From the NCBI RefSeq assembly GCF_004766125.1, contig NZ_SJSA01000001.1, forward strand, positions 558,001 through 622,000: a stretch of DNA of 64,000 nucleotides. The letters are read 5' to 3'. The stretch's first letter is position 1. Every line of letters starts with the position of its first letter. Shown here in pieces: positions 37,318 to 45,830 of the stretch. Origin of the DNA: Duncaniella freteri (GTDB lineage: Bacteria > Bacteroidota > Bacteroidia > Bacteroidales > Muribaculaceae). Under the pieces are notes generated by a model that saw only the letters and a program-made list of their open reading frames with translations, did no database searches and was not told where the DNA came from. A program made the position numbers and the translations under genes.

Positions 37318-38240
37318 CTGTTACCGACACTCTATCATTAATCGTTATCACCGGACCGACCGCCTCAGGCAAAACCCGCAGGGCGGTCGAGCTGGCTCGT
37401 GCAGTTGACGGTGAAATCATCAGTGCCGACTCGCGACAGGTATACCGCGGAATGGATCTCGGAACCGGTAAGGACCTTGAAGAATATGATGGAATACCGG
37501 TCCACCTCATCGACATATGCCCGGCAGGATACAAATACAACCTATATGAATATCTGCGCGACTACAGAAAGGCATATGACGGCATAGTGGCTCGCGGAAA
37601 AATGCCCATCTTATGCGGCGGCACAGGGCTATACGTCGAAAGTGTGCTCAAAGGGCTGTCACTGCCCGAAGTTCCGGAAAACACTCAGCTGCGACGTTCG
37701 CTGGAGAGTAAATCTCTCGCCGAACTAACCGAAATACTTGCATCGATGAAATCGCTCCACAACGTCACCGATGTCGATACTGTAAAGCGTGCTGTAAGGG
37801 CAATCGAGATACAGACCTATTACACCGAACATCCCGACATGTCAGAACAAGCCGAGCCGCATCCGCTCACTGACGCTCTAACCATTGGCGTGGAGGTCGA
37901 CCGCGAGACACGCCGACAGCGCATCACAGAGCGGCTCTATTCGCGCCTCAATGCCGGAATGCTCAACGAAGTGCGCCATCTGCTCGACACCGGAATCCCT
38001 GCTGACGATCTAATATACTACGGACTGGAATACAAATACCTCACGCTACACCTCATCGGACAGATCAGCTACGACGAGATGTTCACACAGCTTGAGATAG
38101 CAATACACCAGTTTGCCAAACGGCAGATGACATGGTTCAGAGGCATGGAACGCCGCGTGCCCACCTCTCCCATCCATTGGCTGCCATCCACCCTCTCGTC
38201 AGCCGACTTCACATCCGCCGTCCTTAGCCTCATCCCTTAA
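37314..38240 (+). CDS. miaA: tRNA dimethylallyltransferase
   Basis: 308 residues. The P-loop GPTASGKTRRAVELA (12-26) is followed by the family motif SADSRQVYRGMDLGTGK and by LCGGTGLYVESVLKG. The C-terminal part contains QFAKRQMTWFRG, typical of MiaA. It adds dimethylallyl to A37 of tRNAs reading UNN codons. Bacteroidales often carry two MiaA paralogues; this would be one. It ends at a strong bidirectional terminator. Confidence 0.93.
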   Translation: MTVTDTLSLIVITGPTASGKTRRAVELARAVDGEIISADSRQVYRGMDLGTGKDLEEYDGIPVHLIDICPAGYKYNLYEYLRDYRKAYDGIVARGKMPILCGGTGLYVESVLKGLSLPEVPENTQLRRSLESKSLAELTEILASMKSLHNVTDVDTVKRAVRAIEIQTYYTEHPDMSEQAEPHPLTDALTIGVEVDRETRRQRITERLYSRLNAGMLNEVRHLLDTGIPADDLIYYGLEYKYLTLHLIGQISYDEMFTQLEIAIHQFAKRQMTWFRGMERRVPTSPIHWLPSTLSSADFTSAVLSLIP

Positions 38241-38257
38241 GACATATGGCACAAATA

Positions 38258-38299
38258 AAATGCTCCCTGAAAGTCCGATAAAACTTTCAGGGAGCATTT
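38258..38299. terminator. Bidirectional terminator between miaA and metK
   Basis: A perfect 16-bp inverted repeat (38258-38273 with 38284-38299), loop 10 nt, with A/T at both edges so that it works in both directions. Confidence 0.85.
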
Positions 38300-38319
38300 A
38301 GTCTATATAGGCTGAATAC

Positions 38320-39642
38320 TTAAAGACCGAACGCCTTCTTCACAGCATCAACAGCATCGAGCTTCTCCCAGGTGAACAGCTCAACCTCCTTTGTGAAATC
38401 AGGCTCATAGCGGGAGTGGAAATGCTTGATGACCTTGCGTGGCTGACGCCCAAGATGACCGTAGCTCGCAGTCTCACGATATATGGGCTGACGCAGGTCA
38501 AAACGCTTCTCTATGGCATAAGGTGTCATGTCGAAACAGGGCATAGCCTTCACAATGTCAGCGATCTCGGAATCGGTCATGTCTATACGGGAGGTGCCGT
38601 AAGTGTTGACACACAGGCTCACAGGCTGTGCACATCCGATAGCGTATGCCACCTGCACGAGCACCTCGCGGGCAATCCCGGCAGCCACAAGATTCTTGGC
38701 GATATGACGCGCCGCATATGCGGCCGACCGATCCACCTTACTGGGGTCCTTGCCTGAGAAGGCACCTCCGCCATGGGCACCACGGCCTCCGTAAGTGTCG
38801 ACAATAATTTTTCGTCCTGTCAGTCCGGTATCACCATGAGGACCGCCTATCACAAACTTGCCTGTAGGGTTGACAAGAAGCTTGAAATCAGTGATGAGAT
38901 CAGCCACCTCGGCAGGAAGCTGAGCCTTGACGCGAGGTATAAGTATCTCACGTACATCCTTCTCTATACGAGCCTGCATAGCGCGGTCAGCTTCAGCCTG
39001 TGCCTCGGAAGTATCATCGGCCGGCTTTATGAACTCATCGTGCTGAGTGGAGATCACTATGGTGTCGACACGCAGAGGACGATTGTTCTCGTCATATTCC
39101 ACTGTGACCTGGCTCTTGGAGTCGGGACGCAGATAAGTGAACACTCGTCCGCGCTTCTCCCATGTCATATGCTCTGCCTCGCGGCGTATGTCGGCGAGCT
39201 CGCGAAGCAGACGATGGGAAAGATCAAGGGTGAGAGGCATATAATCGGGAGTCTCGTCGCAGGCATAGCCGAACATCATGCCCTGGTCGCCGGCACCCTG
39301 AGCCTCTGCATCCTCACGCTCGACACCACGGTTGATATCGGCACTCTGTTCATGCAGGGCTGAGAACACGCCGCATGCCTCTCCGTCAAACTTCAGCTCG
39401 CTCCGGTCATAACCTATGCTGCGGATCACCTGACGTGTCACATCCATAAGGTCGACATAAGCGTTGCTCTTGACCTCGCCTGCAACGACAACCTGACCTG
39501 TGGTGACAAGTGTCTCGCAAGCTACTTTCGATTTGGGATCACGTGCGAGAAACTCATCAAGCACGGCATCACTGATCTGGTCGGCAACCTTGTCGGGATG
39601 CCCTTCCGATACTGACTCGGATGTAAAAAGATATGTTTTCAT
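38320..39642 (-). CDS. metK: S-adenosylmethionine synthase
   Basis: 440 residues from ATG 39642; an in-frame extension to 39711 runs into the structured leader. Family motifs: [20 protein letters not shown] at the start, [12 protein letters not shown] for the active-site loop, and [19 protein letters not shown] near the C-terminal third. It makes SAM from methionine and ATP. The leader of about 205 nt contains a SAM-II-like aptamer, suggesting product feedback on expression. Confidence 0.95.
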   Translation of the reverse strand: MKTYLFTSESVSEGHPDKVADQISDAVLDEFLARDPKSKVACETLVTTGQVVVAGEVKSNAYVDLMDVTRQVIRSIGYDRSELKFDGEACGVFSALHEQSADINRGVEREDAEAQGAGDQGMMFGYACDETPDYMPLTLDLSHRLLRELADIRREAEHMTWEKRGRVFTYLRPDSKSQVTVEYDENNRPLRVDTIVISTQHDEFIKPADDTSEAQAEADRAMQARIEKDVREILIPRVKAQLPAEVADLITDFKLLVNPTGKFVIGGPHGDTGLTGRKIIVDTYGGRGAHGGGAFSGKDPSKVDRSAAYAARHIAKNLVAAGIAREVLVQVAYAIGCAQPVSLCVNTYGTSRIDMTDSEIADIVKAMPCFDMTPYAIEKRFDLRQPIYRETASYGHLGRQPRKVIKHFHSRYEPDFTKEVELFTWEKLDAVDAVKKAFGL

Positions 39643-39779
39643 AATGGTGTAAAAAAATATCGAAACAGTGCACGGAACCGAGAAATGGTGGTGGGGTGAC
39701 TGCTTCAACATTTTTCATCGTGTCTCCATAGGAATTATCCTACCGGACGGACAGATGTTTATCTCTAAAAAACTTTTTG

Positions 39780-39830
39780 CAGTTTTAGCATTTTTGAAGA
39801 GGTTGCAAGCAGCCAAATTTTTCCTCTCGT
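39780..39830 (-). promoter_or_regulatory. SAM-II-like riboswitch in the metK leader
   Basis: On the minus strand, P1 is GAGAGG (39828-39823) with CCTCTT (39802-39797). The loop holds TTTGGC (39817-39812), which can pair with GCTAAA (39789-39784) to form the H-type pseudoknot. The bases before P1's 3' strand read TTGCAA, and an A-rich linker leads to GCTAAAA. These are the SAM-II hallmarks as I remember them. An alternative AT-rich hairpin (CTAAAACT with AGTTTTTTAG) overlaps the pseudoknot strand and may be the switch. Family match is by eye. Confidence 0.65.
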
Positions 39831-39846
39831 CCCGAAAAAGACGGTG

Positions 39847-39877
39847 CAAAGGTAGGCATAAATTTCGTAACCGCCAA
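39847..39877 (-). promoter_or_regulatory. Bacteroidetes promoter for metK
   Basis: TTG at 39875-39877, 20-nt spacer, TACCTTTG at 39847-39854 on the minus strand. Confidence 0.75.
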
Positions 39878-40307
39878 TTTTAAAAAAGTTAAAAAGGATC
39901 CCTAATACCTTAAACACAATTTCCATTCAATATATCATTGAAAATCACACACCCCCATAAAACTCCCACTCATCCCATCCCCTCATCCTCCCGCCGATGA
40001 CAGCCAATATCACATTAGAATCAGCACCGAGATCATTAAAACAGGCAATATTTTATCGCGATGTAAAAATTTTATTCCGATCTCCCCTCTAAAACCCATC
40101 CTTTGTAAAAGGAATGTAAAAGCCATGTAAAAAATTGCACGTTTCGTTTTGAAACGAGATGTACGCGAAATAGAACACAACTCATTGATTCACACCTAAA
40201 TCACTATCAAACTTTCAATATTCAATTATGCACATTTCGTTTTACGCCCCATATATCCATCTGACCCAAACAAATCCCTATCAGCAACTTAGTATAGCAA
40301 ACTAATA
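39878..40307. other. Intergenic stretch without a recognised gene
   Basis: About 430 nt with no protein-like ORF. It holds a C-rich segment (39950-40000), two copies of TGCAC(A/G)TTTCGTTTT about 92 nt apart (near 40136 and 40229), and a small CGTTTC/GAAACG hairpin around the first. The copies may be binding sites. No promoter pointing to either neighbour was found here apart from that of metK. Confidence 0.4.
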
Positions 40308-40361
40308 AACACATACAGAGCCCGCAAAAAACAGTGTTTTTTTGCGGGCTCTGTATGTGTT
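40308..40361 (-). terminator. Rho-independent terminator for the caspase operon
   Basis: An about 24-bp inverted repeat (40308-40332 with 40336-40361) containing gagcccgc/gcgggctc and A/T runs, just past the barrel gene stop at 40397. Confidence 0.85.
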
Positions 40362-40396
40362 ATCTCTTTTTATAGCTATTTTGACGCACTACAATA

Positions 40397-41017
40397 TCAG
40401 AATTTGAAACCTACTGTGGCGTAGAAAGCGGCATTACGTATACTGCCTACTATATCTTCAAATTTCTTCTGTATGGATATGAAGCCTAACTCATATTCCA
40501 CACCAAACACGAATCGATGGTATTCAAAATCCACACCGAAATCAAGACCTGCGTCAAAACGTCTGCCTGAAGGTCCTTCATCATTGCTTGAGAAGAAATC
40601 CTCATCAAATGATTCACCTTCATATCCCCCCTTAATCTTACCGCTGATTGCATAAGCAAGATAGGGACCTGCTTTGAGCGCACAGTTCCAGTCATCGTTT
40701 ATGTTCACACGATAGGCTGCAACTACAGGAACCTGGATATAAAAGAGATCAAGAGTGCTCTTATATTCAAAACCTTTATCTGAAAATTTTTCTTCAGCAC
40801 CTTTCCATGCAACTTCAAGGGAGGGCATGAGTGACCAATTAGATGTCAGAGGTTTCTCAATACCTGCACCTATTTTACCTACAAAGTGACCTGAAAGCCC
40901 TTCAGCATCACCCCAACAATGTGCCAGACCAATACCACCTTTTGTGTTCCATGTGATTTGTGCCGATGCGCTCATTGCAACAAAAGCCACTACTAATAAA
41001 AACAATACTCTTTTCAT
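40397..41017 (-). CDS. Outer-membrane beta-barrel protein, last gene of the caspase operon
   Basis: 206 residues from ATG 41017; the open frame to 41080 overlaps the caspase gene. Signal peptide (1-20, VAMSASAQ). The mature part alternates hydrophobic and polar residues in barrel-type strands, with glycine-rich starts (TWNTKGGIGLAHCWGD) and a C-terminal FYATVGFKF, an outer-membrane barrel ending. It starts 42 nt after the caspase stop. It is similar in style to the barrels at 3773 and 54423. Partner or cargo unknown. Confidence 0.75.
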   Translation of the reverse strand: MKRVLFLLVVAFVAMSASAQITWNTKGGIGLAHCWGDAEGLSGHFVGKIGAGIEKPLTSNWSLMPSLEVAWKGAEEKFSDKGFEYKSTLDLFYIQVPVVAAYRVNINDDWNCALKAGPYLAYAISGKIKGGYEGESFDEDFFSSNDEGPSGRRFDAGLDFGVDFEYHRFVFGVEYELGFISIQKKFEDIVGSIRNAAFYATVGFKF

Positions 41018-41058
41018 GATGTAATTAATAATTGGTTGAAAAATGGATATATAAATAA

Positions 41059-42684
41059 TTAGAATTGAAGTTTTTTCCATTTGGGCTTCATGCTTGCCGA
41101 CACGTTAACCGATGGGGTCTGAAGCTTATCGTTCTCAAGCATAGAATTTTTCTTGACGTGAGTTGACAAAACCTGAAACATCTCACCAAACGAAGCATTG
41201 CCGCGAGTCTTCTTCAGATGGTCAAGCAGAAAGTATGTGAACATACCGTGACGCTTGTCCTTATACGCCAAGGCTGTCTCGTCATCTGATGTGGCTGTGA
41301 ATACCACCATATTACCAGGAATCGCTTCTGTCTTGGGCTTTATTGCTACACCGCGTGCTGCCACAAGAGCCTGACCAGAGCCACGTTTTACACCGCTGAA
41401 ACAAGCATCGAGTAACACTGTGACACTTTTACTTTTTAGATTACCAAGACGAGCATACATATCGCTGAGCTTAAAACATGTGGTGATATCTTTAGGAAAG
41501 CCGTCTGTAGGAATAAGATATGCCGTTTTATCCTTCTCATTTGGAATGCCATGACCTGCATAGTAGAATATCACCTTCGATTCGGCTCCTGAAATATCTG
41601 CCATTGTCTCGATCCAGTTAAGGGCCCTCTTTACATCGGTATATGATGCGTTTATGAATGATTTGACCTGTTTTTCCGGGATTCCGAGAGTCTTTATACA
41701 ATATTCCCTGAACACTTCGCCGTCACGTTCAGCATATTCCACCTCCGGCACATCTTCATATTTTTCATTTGCAATAATCACACAATAGGTATTATTATTT
41801 TTATCGGTACTCACTACAGGTATATCAATATCGACATCCACCGGAGGCAACTCTGGTATCACCGGGGCTGGAGCAGCGGCTATAAGCTGGGGCTGAGGCT
41901 GTTGAGTAACTATCTCCGGAGAGTCGTCACTCTCGTTAATACCGAAAAGTCCCTTGAAAGCACCTTTCATACCTCCAGATCTTTTCTTGCTTTTCCTCTC
42001 TTTTTCTTTATCCTTTTCACGCTGCTTTTCCTCCTTCTCCTTTTGCTTTGCGGCTTCAGCAAGGAGCTCTTCAGTTTCTCTAAGCAACTTCGCCTGCTCA
42101 AGAAGCTGGGCTTTGAGAGCCTCATTCTCTTTATCCTGCTGCTTTTTATTCTCTATTTCGTCCTGAGTTTCCTTCCTGCGTGAAGATATATCATATGAGG
42201 ACTTATTGGTTGCTGCTAAGTCAAATGTATTAGCATTTTTAATGAACAATTCCTGTCCGTTGCGGATAGCTGTCTCATCAATGCTCCCAGCCATATCGAA
42301 TTCCATACCACGATTATCGCGAAATGCATTCTTGCCGATATGTCTGATAGAATTAGGCAGCTTGACAGACACCAGTTTGCGAAATTCGTTGAAACAAAAT
42401 TTATCAATCTCTTCAATACCCTCCTCTATGGTGAGATAGACTGTGGAATAATTGACTCCATTGAGAAATGTGTTCACGGATTTCACTGGATAGGATATGC
42501 CTTTGTGTACAATAGAGGCAGGTATCGTTACCTCCTGTGTCTTGTGATTGAAACTTTTTATACATGCTACGCCGTCAGTAATCTTTCCTTTGAACTCCAC
42601 TCCGTTATATACATAACTGAATCCTTGTGCAATGATATGGAATGTGACGACGATGAAAGTGATGAACGTGATGATTCGTTTCAT
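41059..42684 (-). CDS. Exported caspase-family protein with BspA-type leucine-rich repeats
   Basis: 541 residues. Signal peptide (1-19, HIIAQ). Residues about 48-125 are BspA/LRR_5 repeats (VTIPASIVHKG, VSVKLPNSIRHIGKNAF). Residues about 170-235 are a highly charged Glu/Lys coiled coil, and 256-290 a Pro-rich linker. Residues about 298-520 are a caspase p20 (peptidase C14) domain with His378 in YYAGHG and Cys428 in DACFSG, so the dyad is intact. Exported caspase folds are less usual than cytoplasmic ones. It is third in a four-gene row of exported proteins. Confidence 0.88.
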   Translation of the reverse strand: MKRIITFITFIVVTFHIIAQGFSYVYNGVEFKGKITDGVACIKSFNHKTQEVTIPASIVHKGISYPVKSVNTFLNGVNYSTVYLTIEEGIEEIDKFCFNEFRKLVSVKLPNSIRHIGKNAFRDNRGMEFDMAGSIDETAIRNGQELFIKNANTFDLAATNKSSYDISSRRKETQDEIENKKQQDKENEALKAQLLEQAKLLRETEELLAEAAKQKEKEEKQREKDKEKERKSKKRSGGMKGAFKGLFGINESDDSPEIVTQQPQPQLIAAAPAPVIPELPPVDVDIDIPVVSTDKNNNTYCVIIANEKYEDVPEVEYAERDGEVFREYCIKTLGIPEKQVKSFINASYTDVKRALNWIETMADISGAESKVIFYYAGHGIPNEKDKTAYLIPTDGFPKDITTCFKLSDMYARLGNLKSKSVTVLLDACFSGVKRGSGQALVAARGVAIKPKTEAIPGNMVVFTATSDDETALAYKDKRHGMFTYFLLDHLKKTRGNASFGEMFQVLSTHVKKNSMLENDKLQTPSVNVSASMKPKWKKLQF

Positions 42685-42699
42685 AAAATATTAGATTGG

Positions 42700-43557
42700 C
42701 TATCGATTGGTTATTGTAACGAATTTGCGTATTATCTGCATTTCCGGGTCGCGTCTGCGACATTTGGTCAACCATTTATGAAATTCATTTTCAGGAAGTT
42801 CTCGCGGGAGCAGTTCCCCCTCGGTTTGACTGTCAAGAGCTTTTGTAAACTTTCGTGGAGAGAATATTATGTATATGATATTGTTTTCGGTTTCGCGAGA
42901 TGCTGTCAGACAATATTCTTCAATATATTCATCGCCAACAGTACTGTCAAACAACAGATATGATCTATTGCCCTTTATAGGAAAACTCGCATCGGTCTGT
43001 GAGGGATATGGAAGCAGACATGACACGGTCCCGGTGCCGTCAGAAAGATACACTGCGAGAAAGCCGTTGGTAGTGGATTGGAACATAAGATAGATCTGAT
43101 CACCTGCTATAAAACGGTCCGACTCATGTTTATGCGACTTGCCGTTACATAACACATGGGCTACACATTCGGAAGTCGACGACACAAGTTCCCTTGCCTT
43201 ACCTTTTACTGACACATAAATTGTGAACATTCCGTCAACAAAAGAAATATCGTAGACCGGAGCATCGGTATCTTCGAGCCATTCTCCTTTCACCTCACTC
43301 ATTCCTATGGTCTGAAAATCAACCTCAACAGTGCCTGTCGTGGAAATGTTTGTTATATTGGTCTGTGACACAATTGTACCGAATGCCGAGGCTAAAGCCT
43401 GAATGCGTGCTCGTTCAAGGGCCGTAGCCTTAGCCTGTTCGATGGTCTGACTTTCTGGGACATGATAGGTGTAGTCACCTGTCACAGTCTTGACTTTTTG
43501 AGCTGACAGTGATAGGACTCCACAAAACATTAGCAATATGGCAAGCAACAGACGCAT
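42700..43557 (-). CDS. Exported DUF4384 domain protein
   Basis: 285 residues from ATG 43557; a GTG lies 6 nt earlier. Signal peptide (VLSLSAQ, ending near residue 19). The N-terminal half has the pattern QAKATALERARIQALASAFG, like the FlgT/LPP20 fold. The C-terminal half (about 130-240) matches DUF4384 (RFIAGDQIYLMFQSTTNGFL, then PIKGNRSYLLFDS). DUF4384 is often found next to or fused with caspase-like domains, as here where the caspase gene follows after 15 nt. Confidence 0.75.
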   Translation of the reverse strand: MRLLLAILLMFCGVLSLSAQKVKTVTGDYTYHVPESQTIEQAKATALERARIQALASAFGTIVSQTNITNISTTGTVEVDFQTIGMSEVKGEWLEDTDAPVYDISFVDGMFTIYVSVKGKARELVSSTSECVAHVLCNGKSHKHESDRFIAGDQIYLMFQSTTNGFLAVYLSDGTGTVSCLLPYPSQTDASFPIKGNRSYLLFDSTVGDEYIEEYCLTASRETENNIIYIIFSPRKFTKALDSQTEGELLPRELPENEFHKWLTKCRRRDPEMQIIRKFVTITNR

Positions 43558-43559
43558 GA

Positions 43560-44237
43560 TCACCAGCCTAACATCTCATCCAACTTCCCGGCAAGGTCTT
43601 CACTCTCTTTTTCCAACTCAACGCGAAGTACATTTTTGGTTATCGCGCGAGCCTGATCCATACTGTAGAATGTCTGTACAAATACCTCGTAATTTCCGTT
43701 TGGAAGCTTGCGATAACGCTCGATGACAGGTATAGTCTGTCCGAGTTTTTTCGACATTATGGATTTGGAGCGGCTAAGCGTTTTTGCTACAGTGGTAGCA
43801 TCTTGGCTTGAGAGTTGATTATTGCTTATATTATTGTCTACCAACTGTGTTATATCGGACTCTATGCTTCCGATAAGATTTAGGCGGGCCATCTCTCGTG
43901 CCTGCATCATAGCTCCGTCATATACTGATCCAACTGACTGTCCGGAGCCATTTACAAATTTCGGTGTGACCAAATCTTCCTCAAACGAGTTTTCATAAAC
44001 GGCAGCACGTTCGTACTGCATCTCCAACGGAAGTGATCCAGATGCTTTCCACCCCTCTTTTTGATCCTCCTTCGCTCGTTTCTTGCTTGCTTTTGACACC
44101 TTGGTGTTCTGAAGCTTCTTGTTGAGTTTCAACATTTCCGATCGTTGCTTATAAGCATCCTTATTAATCTGTGCCGTGACAGTGACACCTGAGGATACAG
44201 CCATAAACAACGCGAGGACATAAATAACTGCTTTCAT
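43560..44237 (-). CDS. Exported LPP20-like protein, first gene of the caspase operon
   Basis: 225 residues from ATG 44237. The frame extends to 44402 but would run through the upstream structured RNA. Signal peptide (KAVIYVLALFMAVSSGVTVTAQ). A basic helical stretch (about 32-60) is followed by an LPP20-like domain (MMQAREMARLNLIGSIESDI, then GNYEVFVQTFYSMDQAR). No lipobox cysteine, so probably periplasmic. It ends 2 nt before the DUF4384 start codon. Confidence 0.7.
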   Translation of the reverse strand: MKAVIYVLALFMAVSSGVTVTAQINKDAYKQRSEMLKLNKKLQNTKVSKASKKRAKEDQKEGWKASGSLPLEMQYERAAVYENSFEEDLVTPKFVNGSGQSVGSVYDGAMMQAREMARLNLIGSIESDITQLVDNNISNNQLSSQDATTVAKTLSRSKSIMSKKLGQTIPVIERYRKLPNGNYEVFVQTFYSMDQARAITKNVLRVELEKESEDLAGKLDEMLGW

Positions 44238-44310
44238 ATTTATTATAATCATAAATATGTCCGTAGTTCCCCTCCGGACCTGTTGACCAAACAGAAATAC
44301 AAGCCATATA

Positions 44311-44642
44311 AAAAGAAAAGCGCAGGAACTGTACTTGCTACTTATCCTGCATACTGGGCCTTCGCATTGCCTTTGGTCAAGGATAAGCAACGCAGCGCCC
44401 ACGCCGATATGTCAGTCATACAATGATACCAACAACAGGGTGCGCTCGGAAAGCGACACCATGATACAGCATCAGTATGTTTGTAACATACCCATGAACA
44501 TCTACAATTGCTTTATCGTGTGACCGTATATTGAAGTTGCGAAGTTCAGTATGCCACAGATAAAACGTCAAGTAAACGTTTTCAAAATATATAGCGCAAC
44601 CCACCTACCCATCTACCATGAAAGGTATCGGCGTGGTATTGC
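44311..44642 (-). ncRNA. Structured RNA of unknown class upstream of the caspase operon
   Basis: Minus strand, about 330 nt, no protein-like ORF. The two ends of the first about 250 nt pair: GCAGCGC (44647-44641) with GCGCTGC (44398-44392), and an adjacent 11-bp helix (44636-44626 with 44409-44399), so 18 bp closing a large domain. Inside are a perfect GTATGTT-ACA-AACATAC hairpin and a bulged GGTGTCGCT stem. After it comes a long hairpin (TTGCTTATCCT with its complement). That hairpin competes with a GCAGGA/TCCTGC stem followed by GCTTTTCTTTTT, a possible terminator. It does not match tmRNA, RNase P or SRP RNA motifs that I know. Confidence 0.6.
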
Positions 44643-44646
44643 GCTG

Positions 44647-44654
44647 CAAATGTA
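44647..44654 (-). promoter_or_regulatory. -7 element for the structured RNA
   Basis: TACATTTG on the minus strand, directly before the predicted RNA 5' end. No clear TTG partner; upstream is AT-rich. Confidence 0.5.
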
Positions 44655-44816
44655 TGAAAAAATTATTAAATAGGAAAATCGGAATCATAAAAGTTCTAAA
44701 AAGTTTTTTCAACTTTTATTTTCATGAAACTCAGTTATGCACAATATCTTACAAAAAAACTAAAACAATAGTGTTTAATTAAAACAGACATCATGACTTT
44801 TAAGATCAACCAGGGA

Positions 44817-45509
44817 TCAGTCGGGGGTTTTGAGGAGCACTCCGCGAAGTGCGCGGCGTGAACGTACTCTAATCTCGGTGGGTGTATAATCGAGTATGCC
44901 ATGTGCCTTCATTCCGTCAAGAGCCGCTATGAATGACGAACGCTGCACACCGAACAGTGAATACAGGTCGCGCTGCTTGGCACTGAGCACTATGTCGTCC
45001 GAATCAATCTGGGTGAGGGCTATTATCCAGAATGCTATGCGCTCCTCAAGCGAACCTGACGTTATAGCCAATACTCCGTCGACCGCCTTCTGTGCGTTGC
45101 TCGACAGAATATTGAGATAATTGAAGAGAAACACATCATCGCTCTGGAGCAGCGGTATGAAATCCTTTTTTTCAATCTGCATTATCGATACTGTGTCGAT
45201 GGCTGTGGCAGAGGCTGGATAAAGGGTGTTGCGCCCGAAAAGAAAATCAGGAGATATCACAGCCGGTGAAGAGAGCGTCTGGCTAACTTTCACACGGTCA
45301 CTCTCATTGCATATGGTAAGGCGCACATGCCCTGAGATGACAAACTTTATGTGAGTGCACGGCTCTCCTGCACTAAGCATATGCTCTCCGGGAAGATATT
45401 TCAGAAATGCAAGCCGGGTATTCCCCACTATCTCTGACAGACGTGAGTAACTGACTCCTTTGAATAGAGGGAGAGTCATCAGATTTTCATACATGCTTCG
45501 TGGTGTCAT
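44817..45509 (-). CDS. Crp/Fnr family transcriptional regulator
   Basis: 230 residues. A cyclic-nucleotide-binding-like beta-roll (about 20-120; LPGEHMLSAGEPCTHIKFVISG) is followed by a helical linker and a winged-helix domain (KQRDLYSLFGVQRSSFIAAL). No cysteine cluster for an iron-sulfur centre, so not a classical FNR. The effector is unknown. It lies directly upstream of the structured RNA and caspase operon on the same strand and could regulate it, which is inference from position. Confidence 0.85.
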   Translation of the reverse strand: MTPRSMYENLMTLPLFKGVSYSRLSEIVGNTRLAFLKYLPGEHMLSAGEPCTHIKFVISGHVRLTICNESDRVKVSQTLSSPAVISPDFLFGRNTLYPASATAIDTVSIMQIEKKDFIPLLQSDDVFLFNYLNILSSNAQKAVDGVLAITSGSLEERIAFWIIALTQIDSDDIVLSAKQRDLYSLFGVQRSSFIAALDGMKAHGILDYTPTEIRVRSRRALRGVLLKTPD

Positions 45510-45830
45510 GACTTTCTTCGGGGACTTTTTATAAATTTAACGTTTCCTTTATCGTTTTGGTTCGTGCCTTTCCTAAGGAAACCACAATATCCTATGCCTT
45601 CAGCTCTACACTACTACCCCTATGCCCTGGAGATATAGCTGTGCTGAATTAATAGTGCCCTACCACCATTTATACTATGGAATAATATGGATTTCGATTA
45701 TCAACAATAAAGAATAGATCCCACCTATTATATTAATAGTGGGCAAATAAATAACTTAACTATTAGCTTCTTTGCAAAGATACTCAAAGATTTCAAACTA
45801 CGAAAGCAAAAAGGATAAAATTAGATACGG
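45510..45830. other. Intergenic stretch between the Crp/Fnr gene and the BASS transporter gene
   Basis: About 320 AT-rich nt without a protein-like ORF. A small hairpin (cccac...gtggg, about 45721-45744) lies beyond the transporter stop codon and may terminate it weakly on the minus strand. No clear TAnnTTTG box was found for the Crp/Fnr gene. Confidence 0.4.

Noticed and set aside
44260..44300. Stretch reading CAGGTCCGGAGGGGAA on the minus strand, like the SRP RNA domain IV loop
   Set aside because: The flanking bases form a different 5-bp GTCCG/CGGAC hairpin and the SRP asymmetric loop and stem are absent.
44238..44402. Upstream extension of the LPP20-like gene to 44402
   Set aside because: It would run through the structured RNA, and the good signal peptide starts at ATG 44237.
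44311..44642. Structured RNA considered as tmRNA or RNase P RNA
   Set aside because: No tRNA-like TTCGA arm or tag reading frame for tmRNA, and no GAGGAAAGTCC core for RNase P, on either strand.
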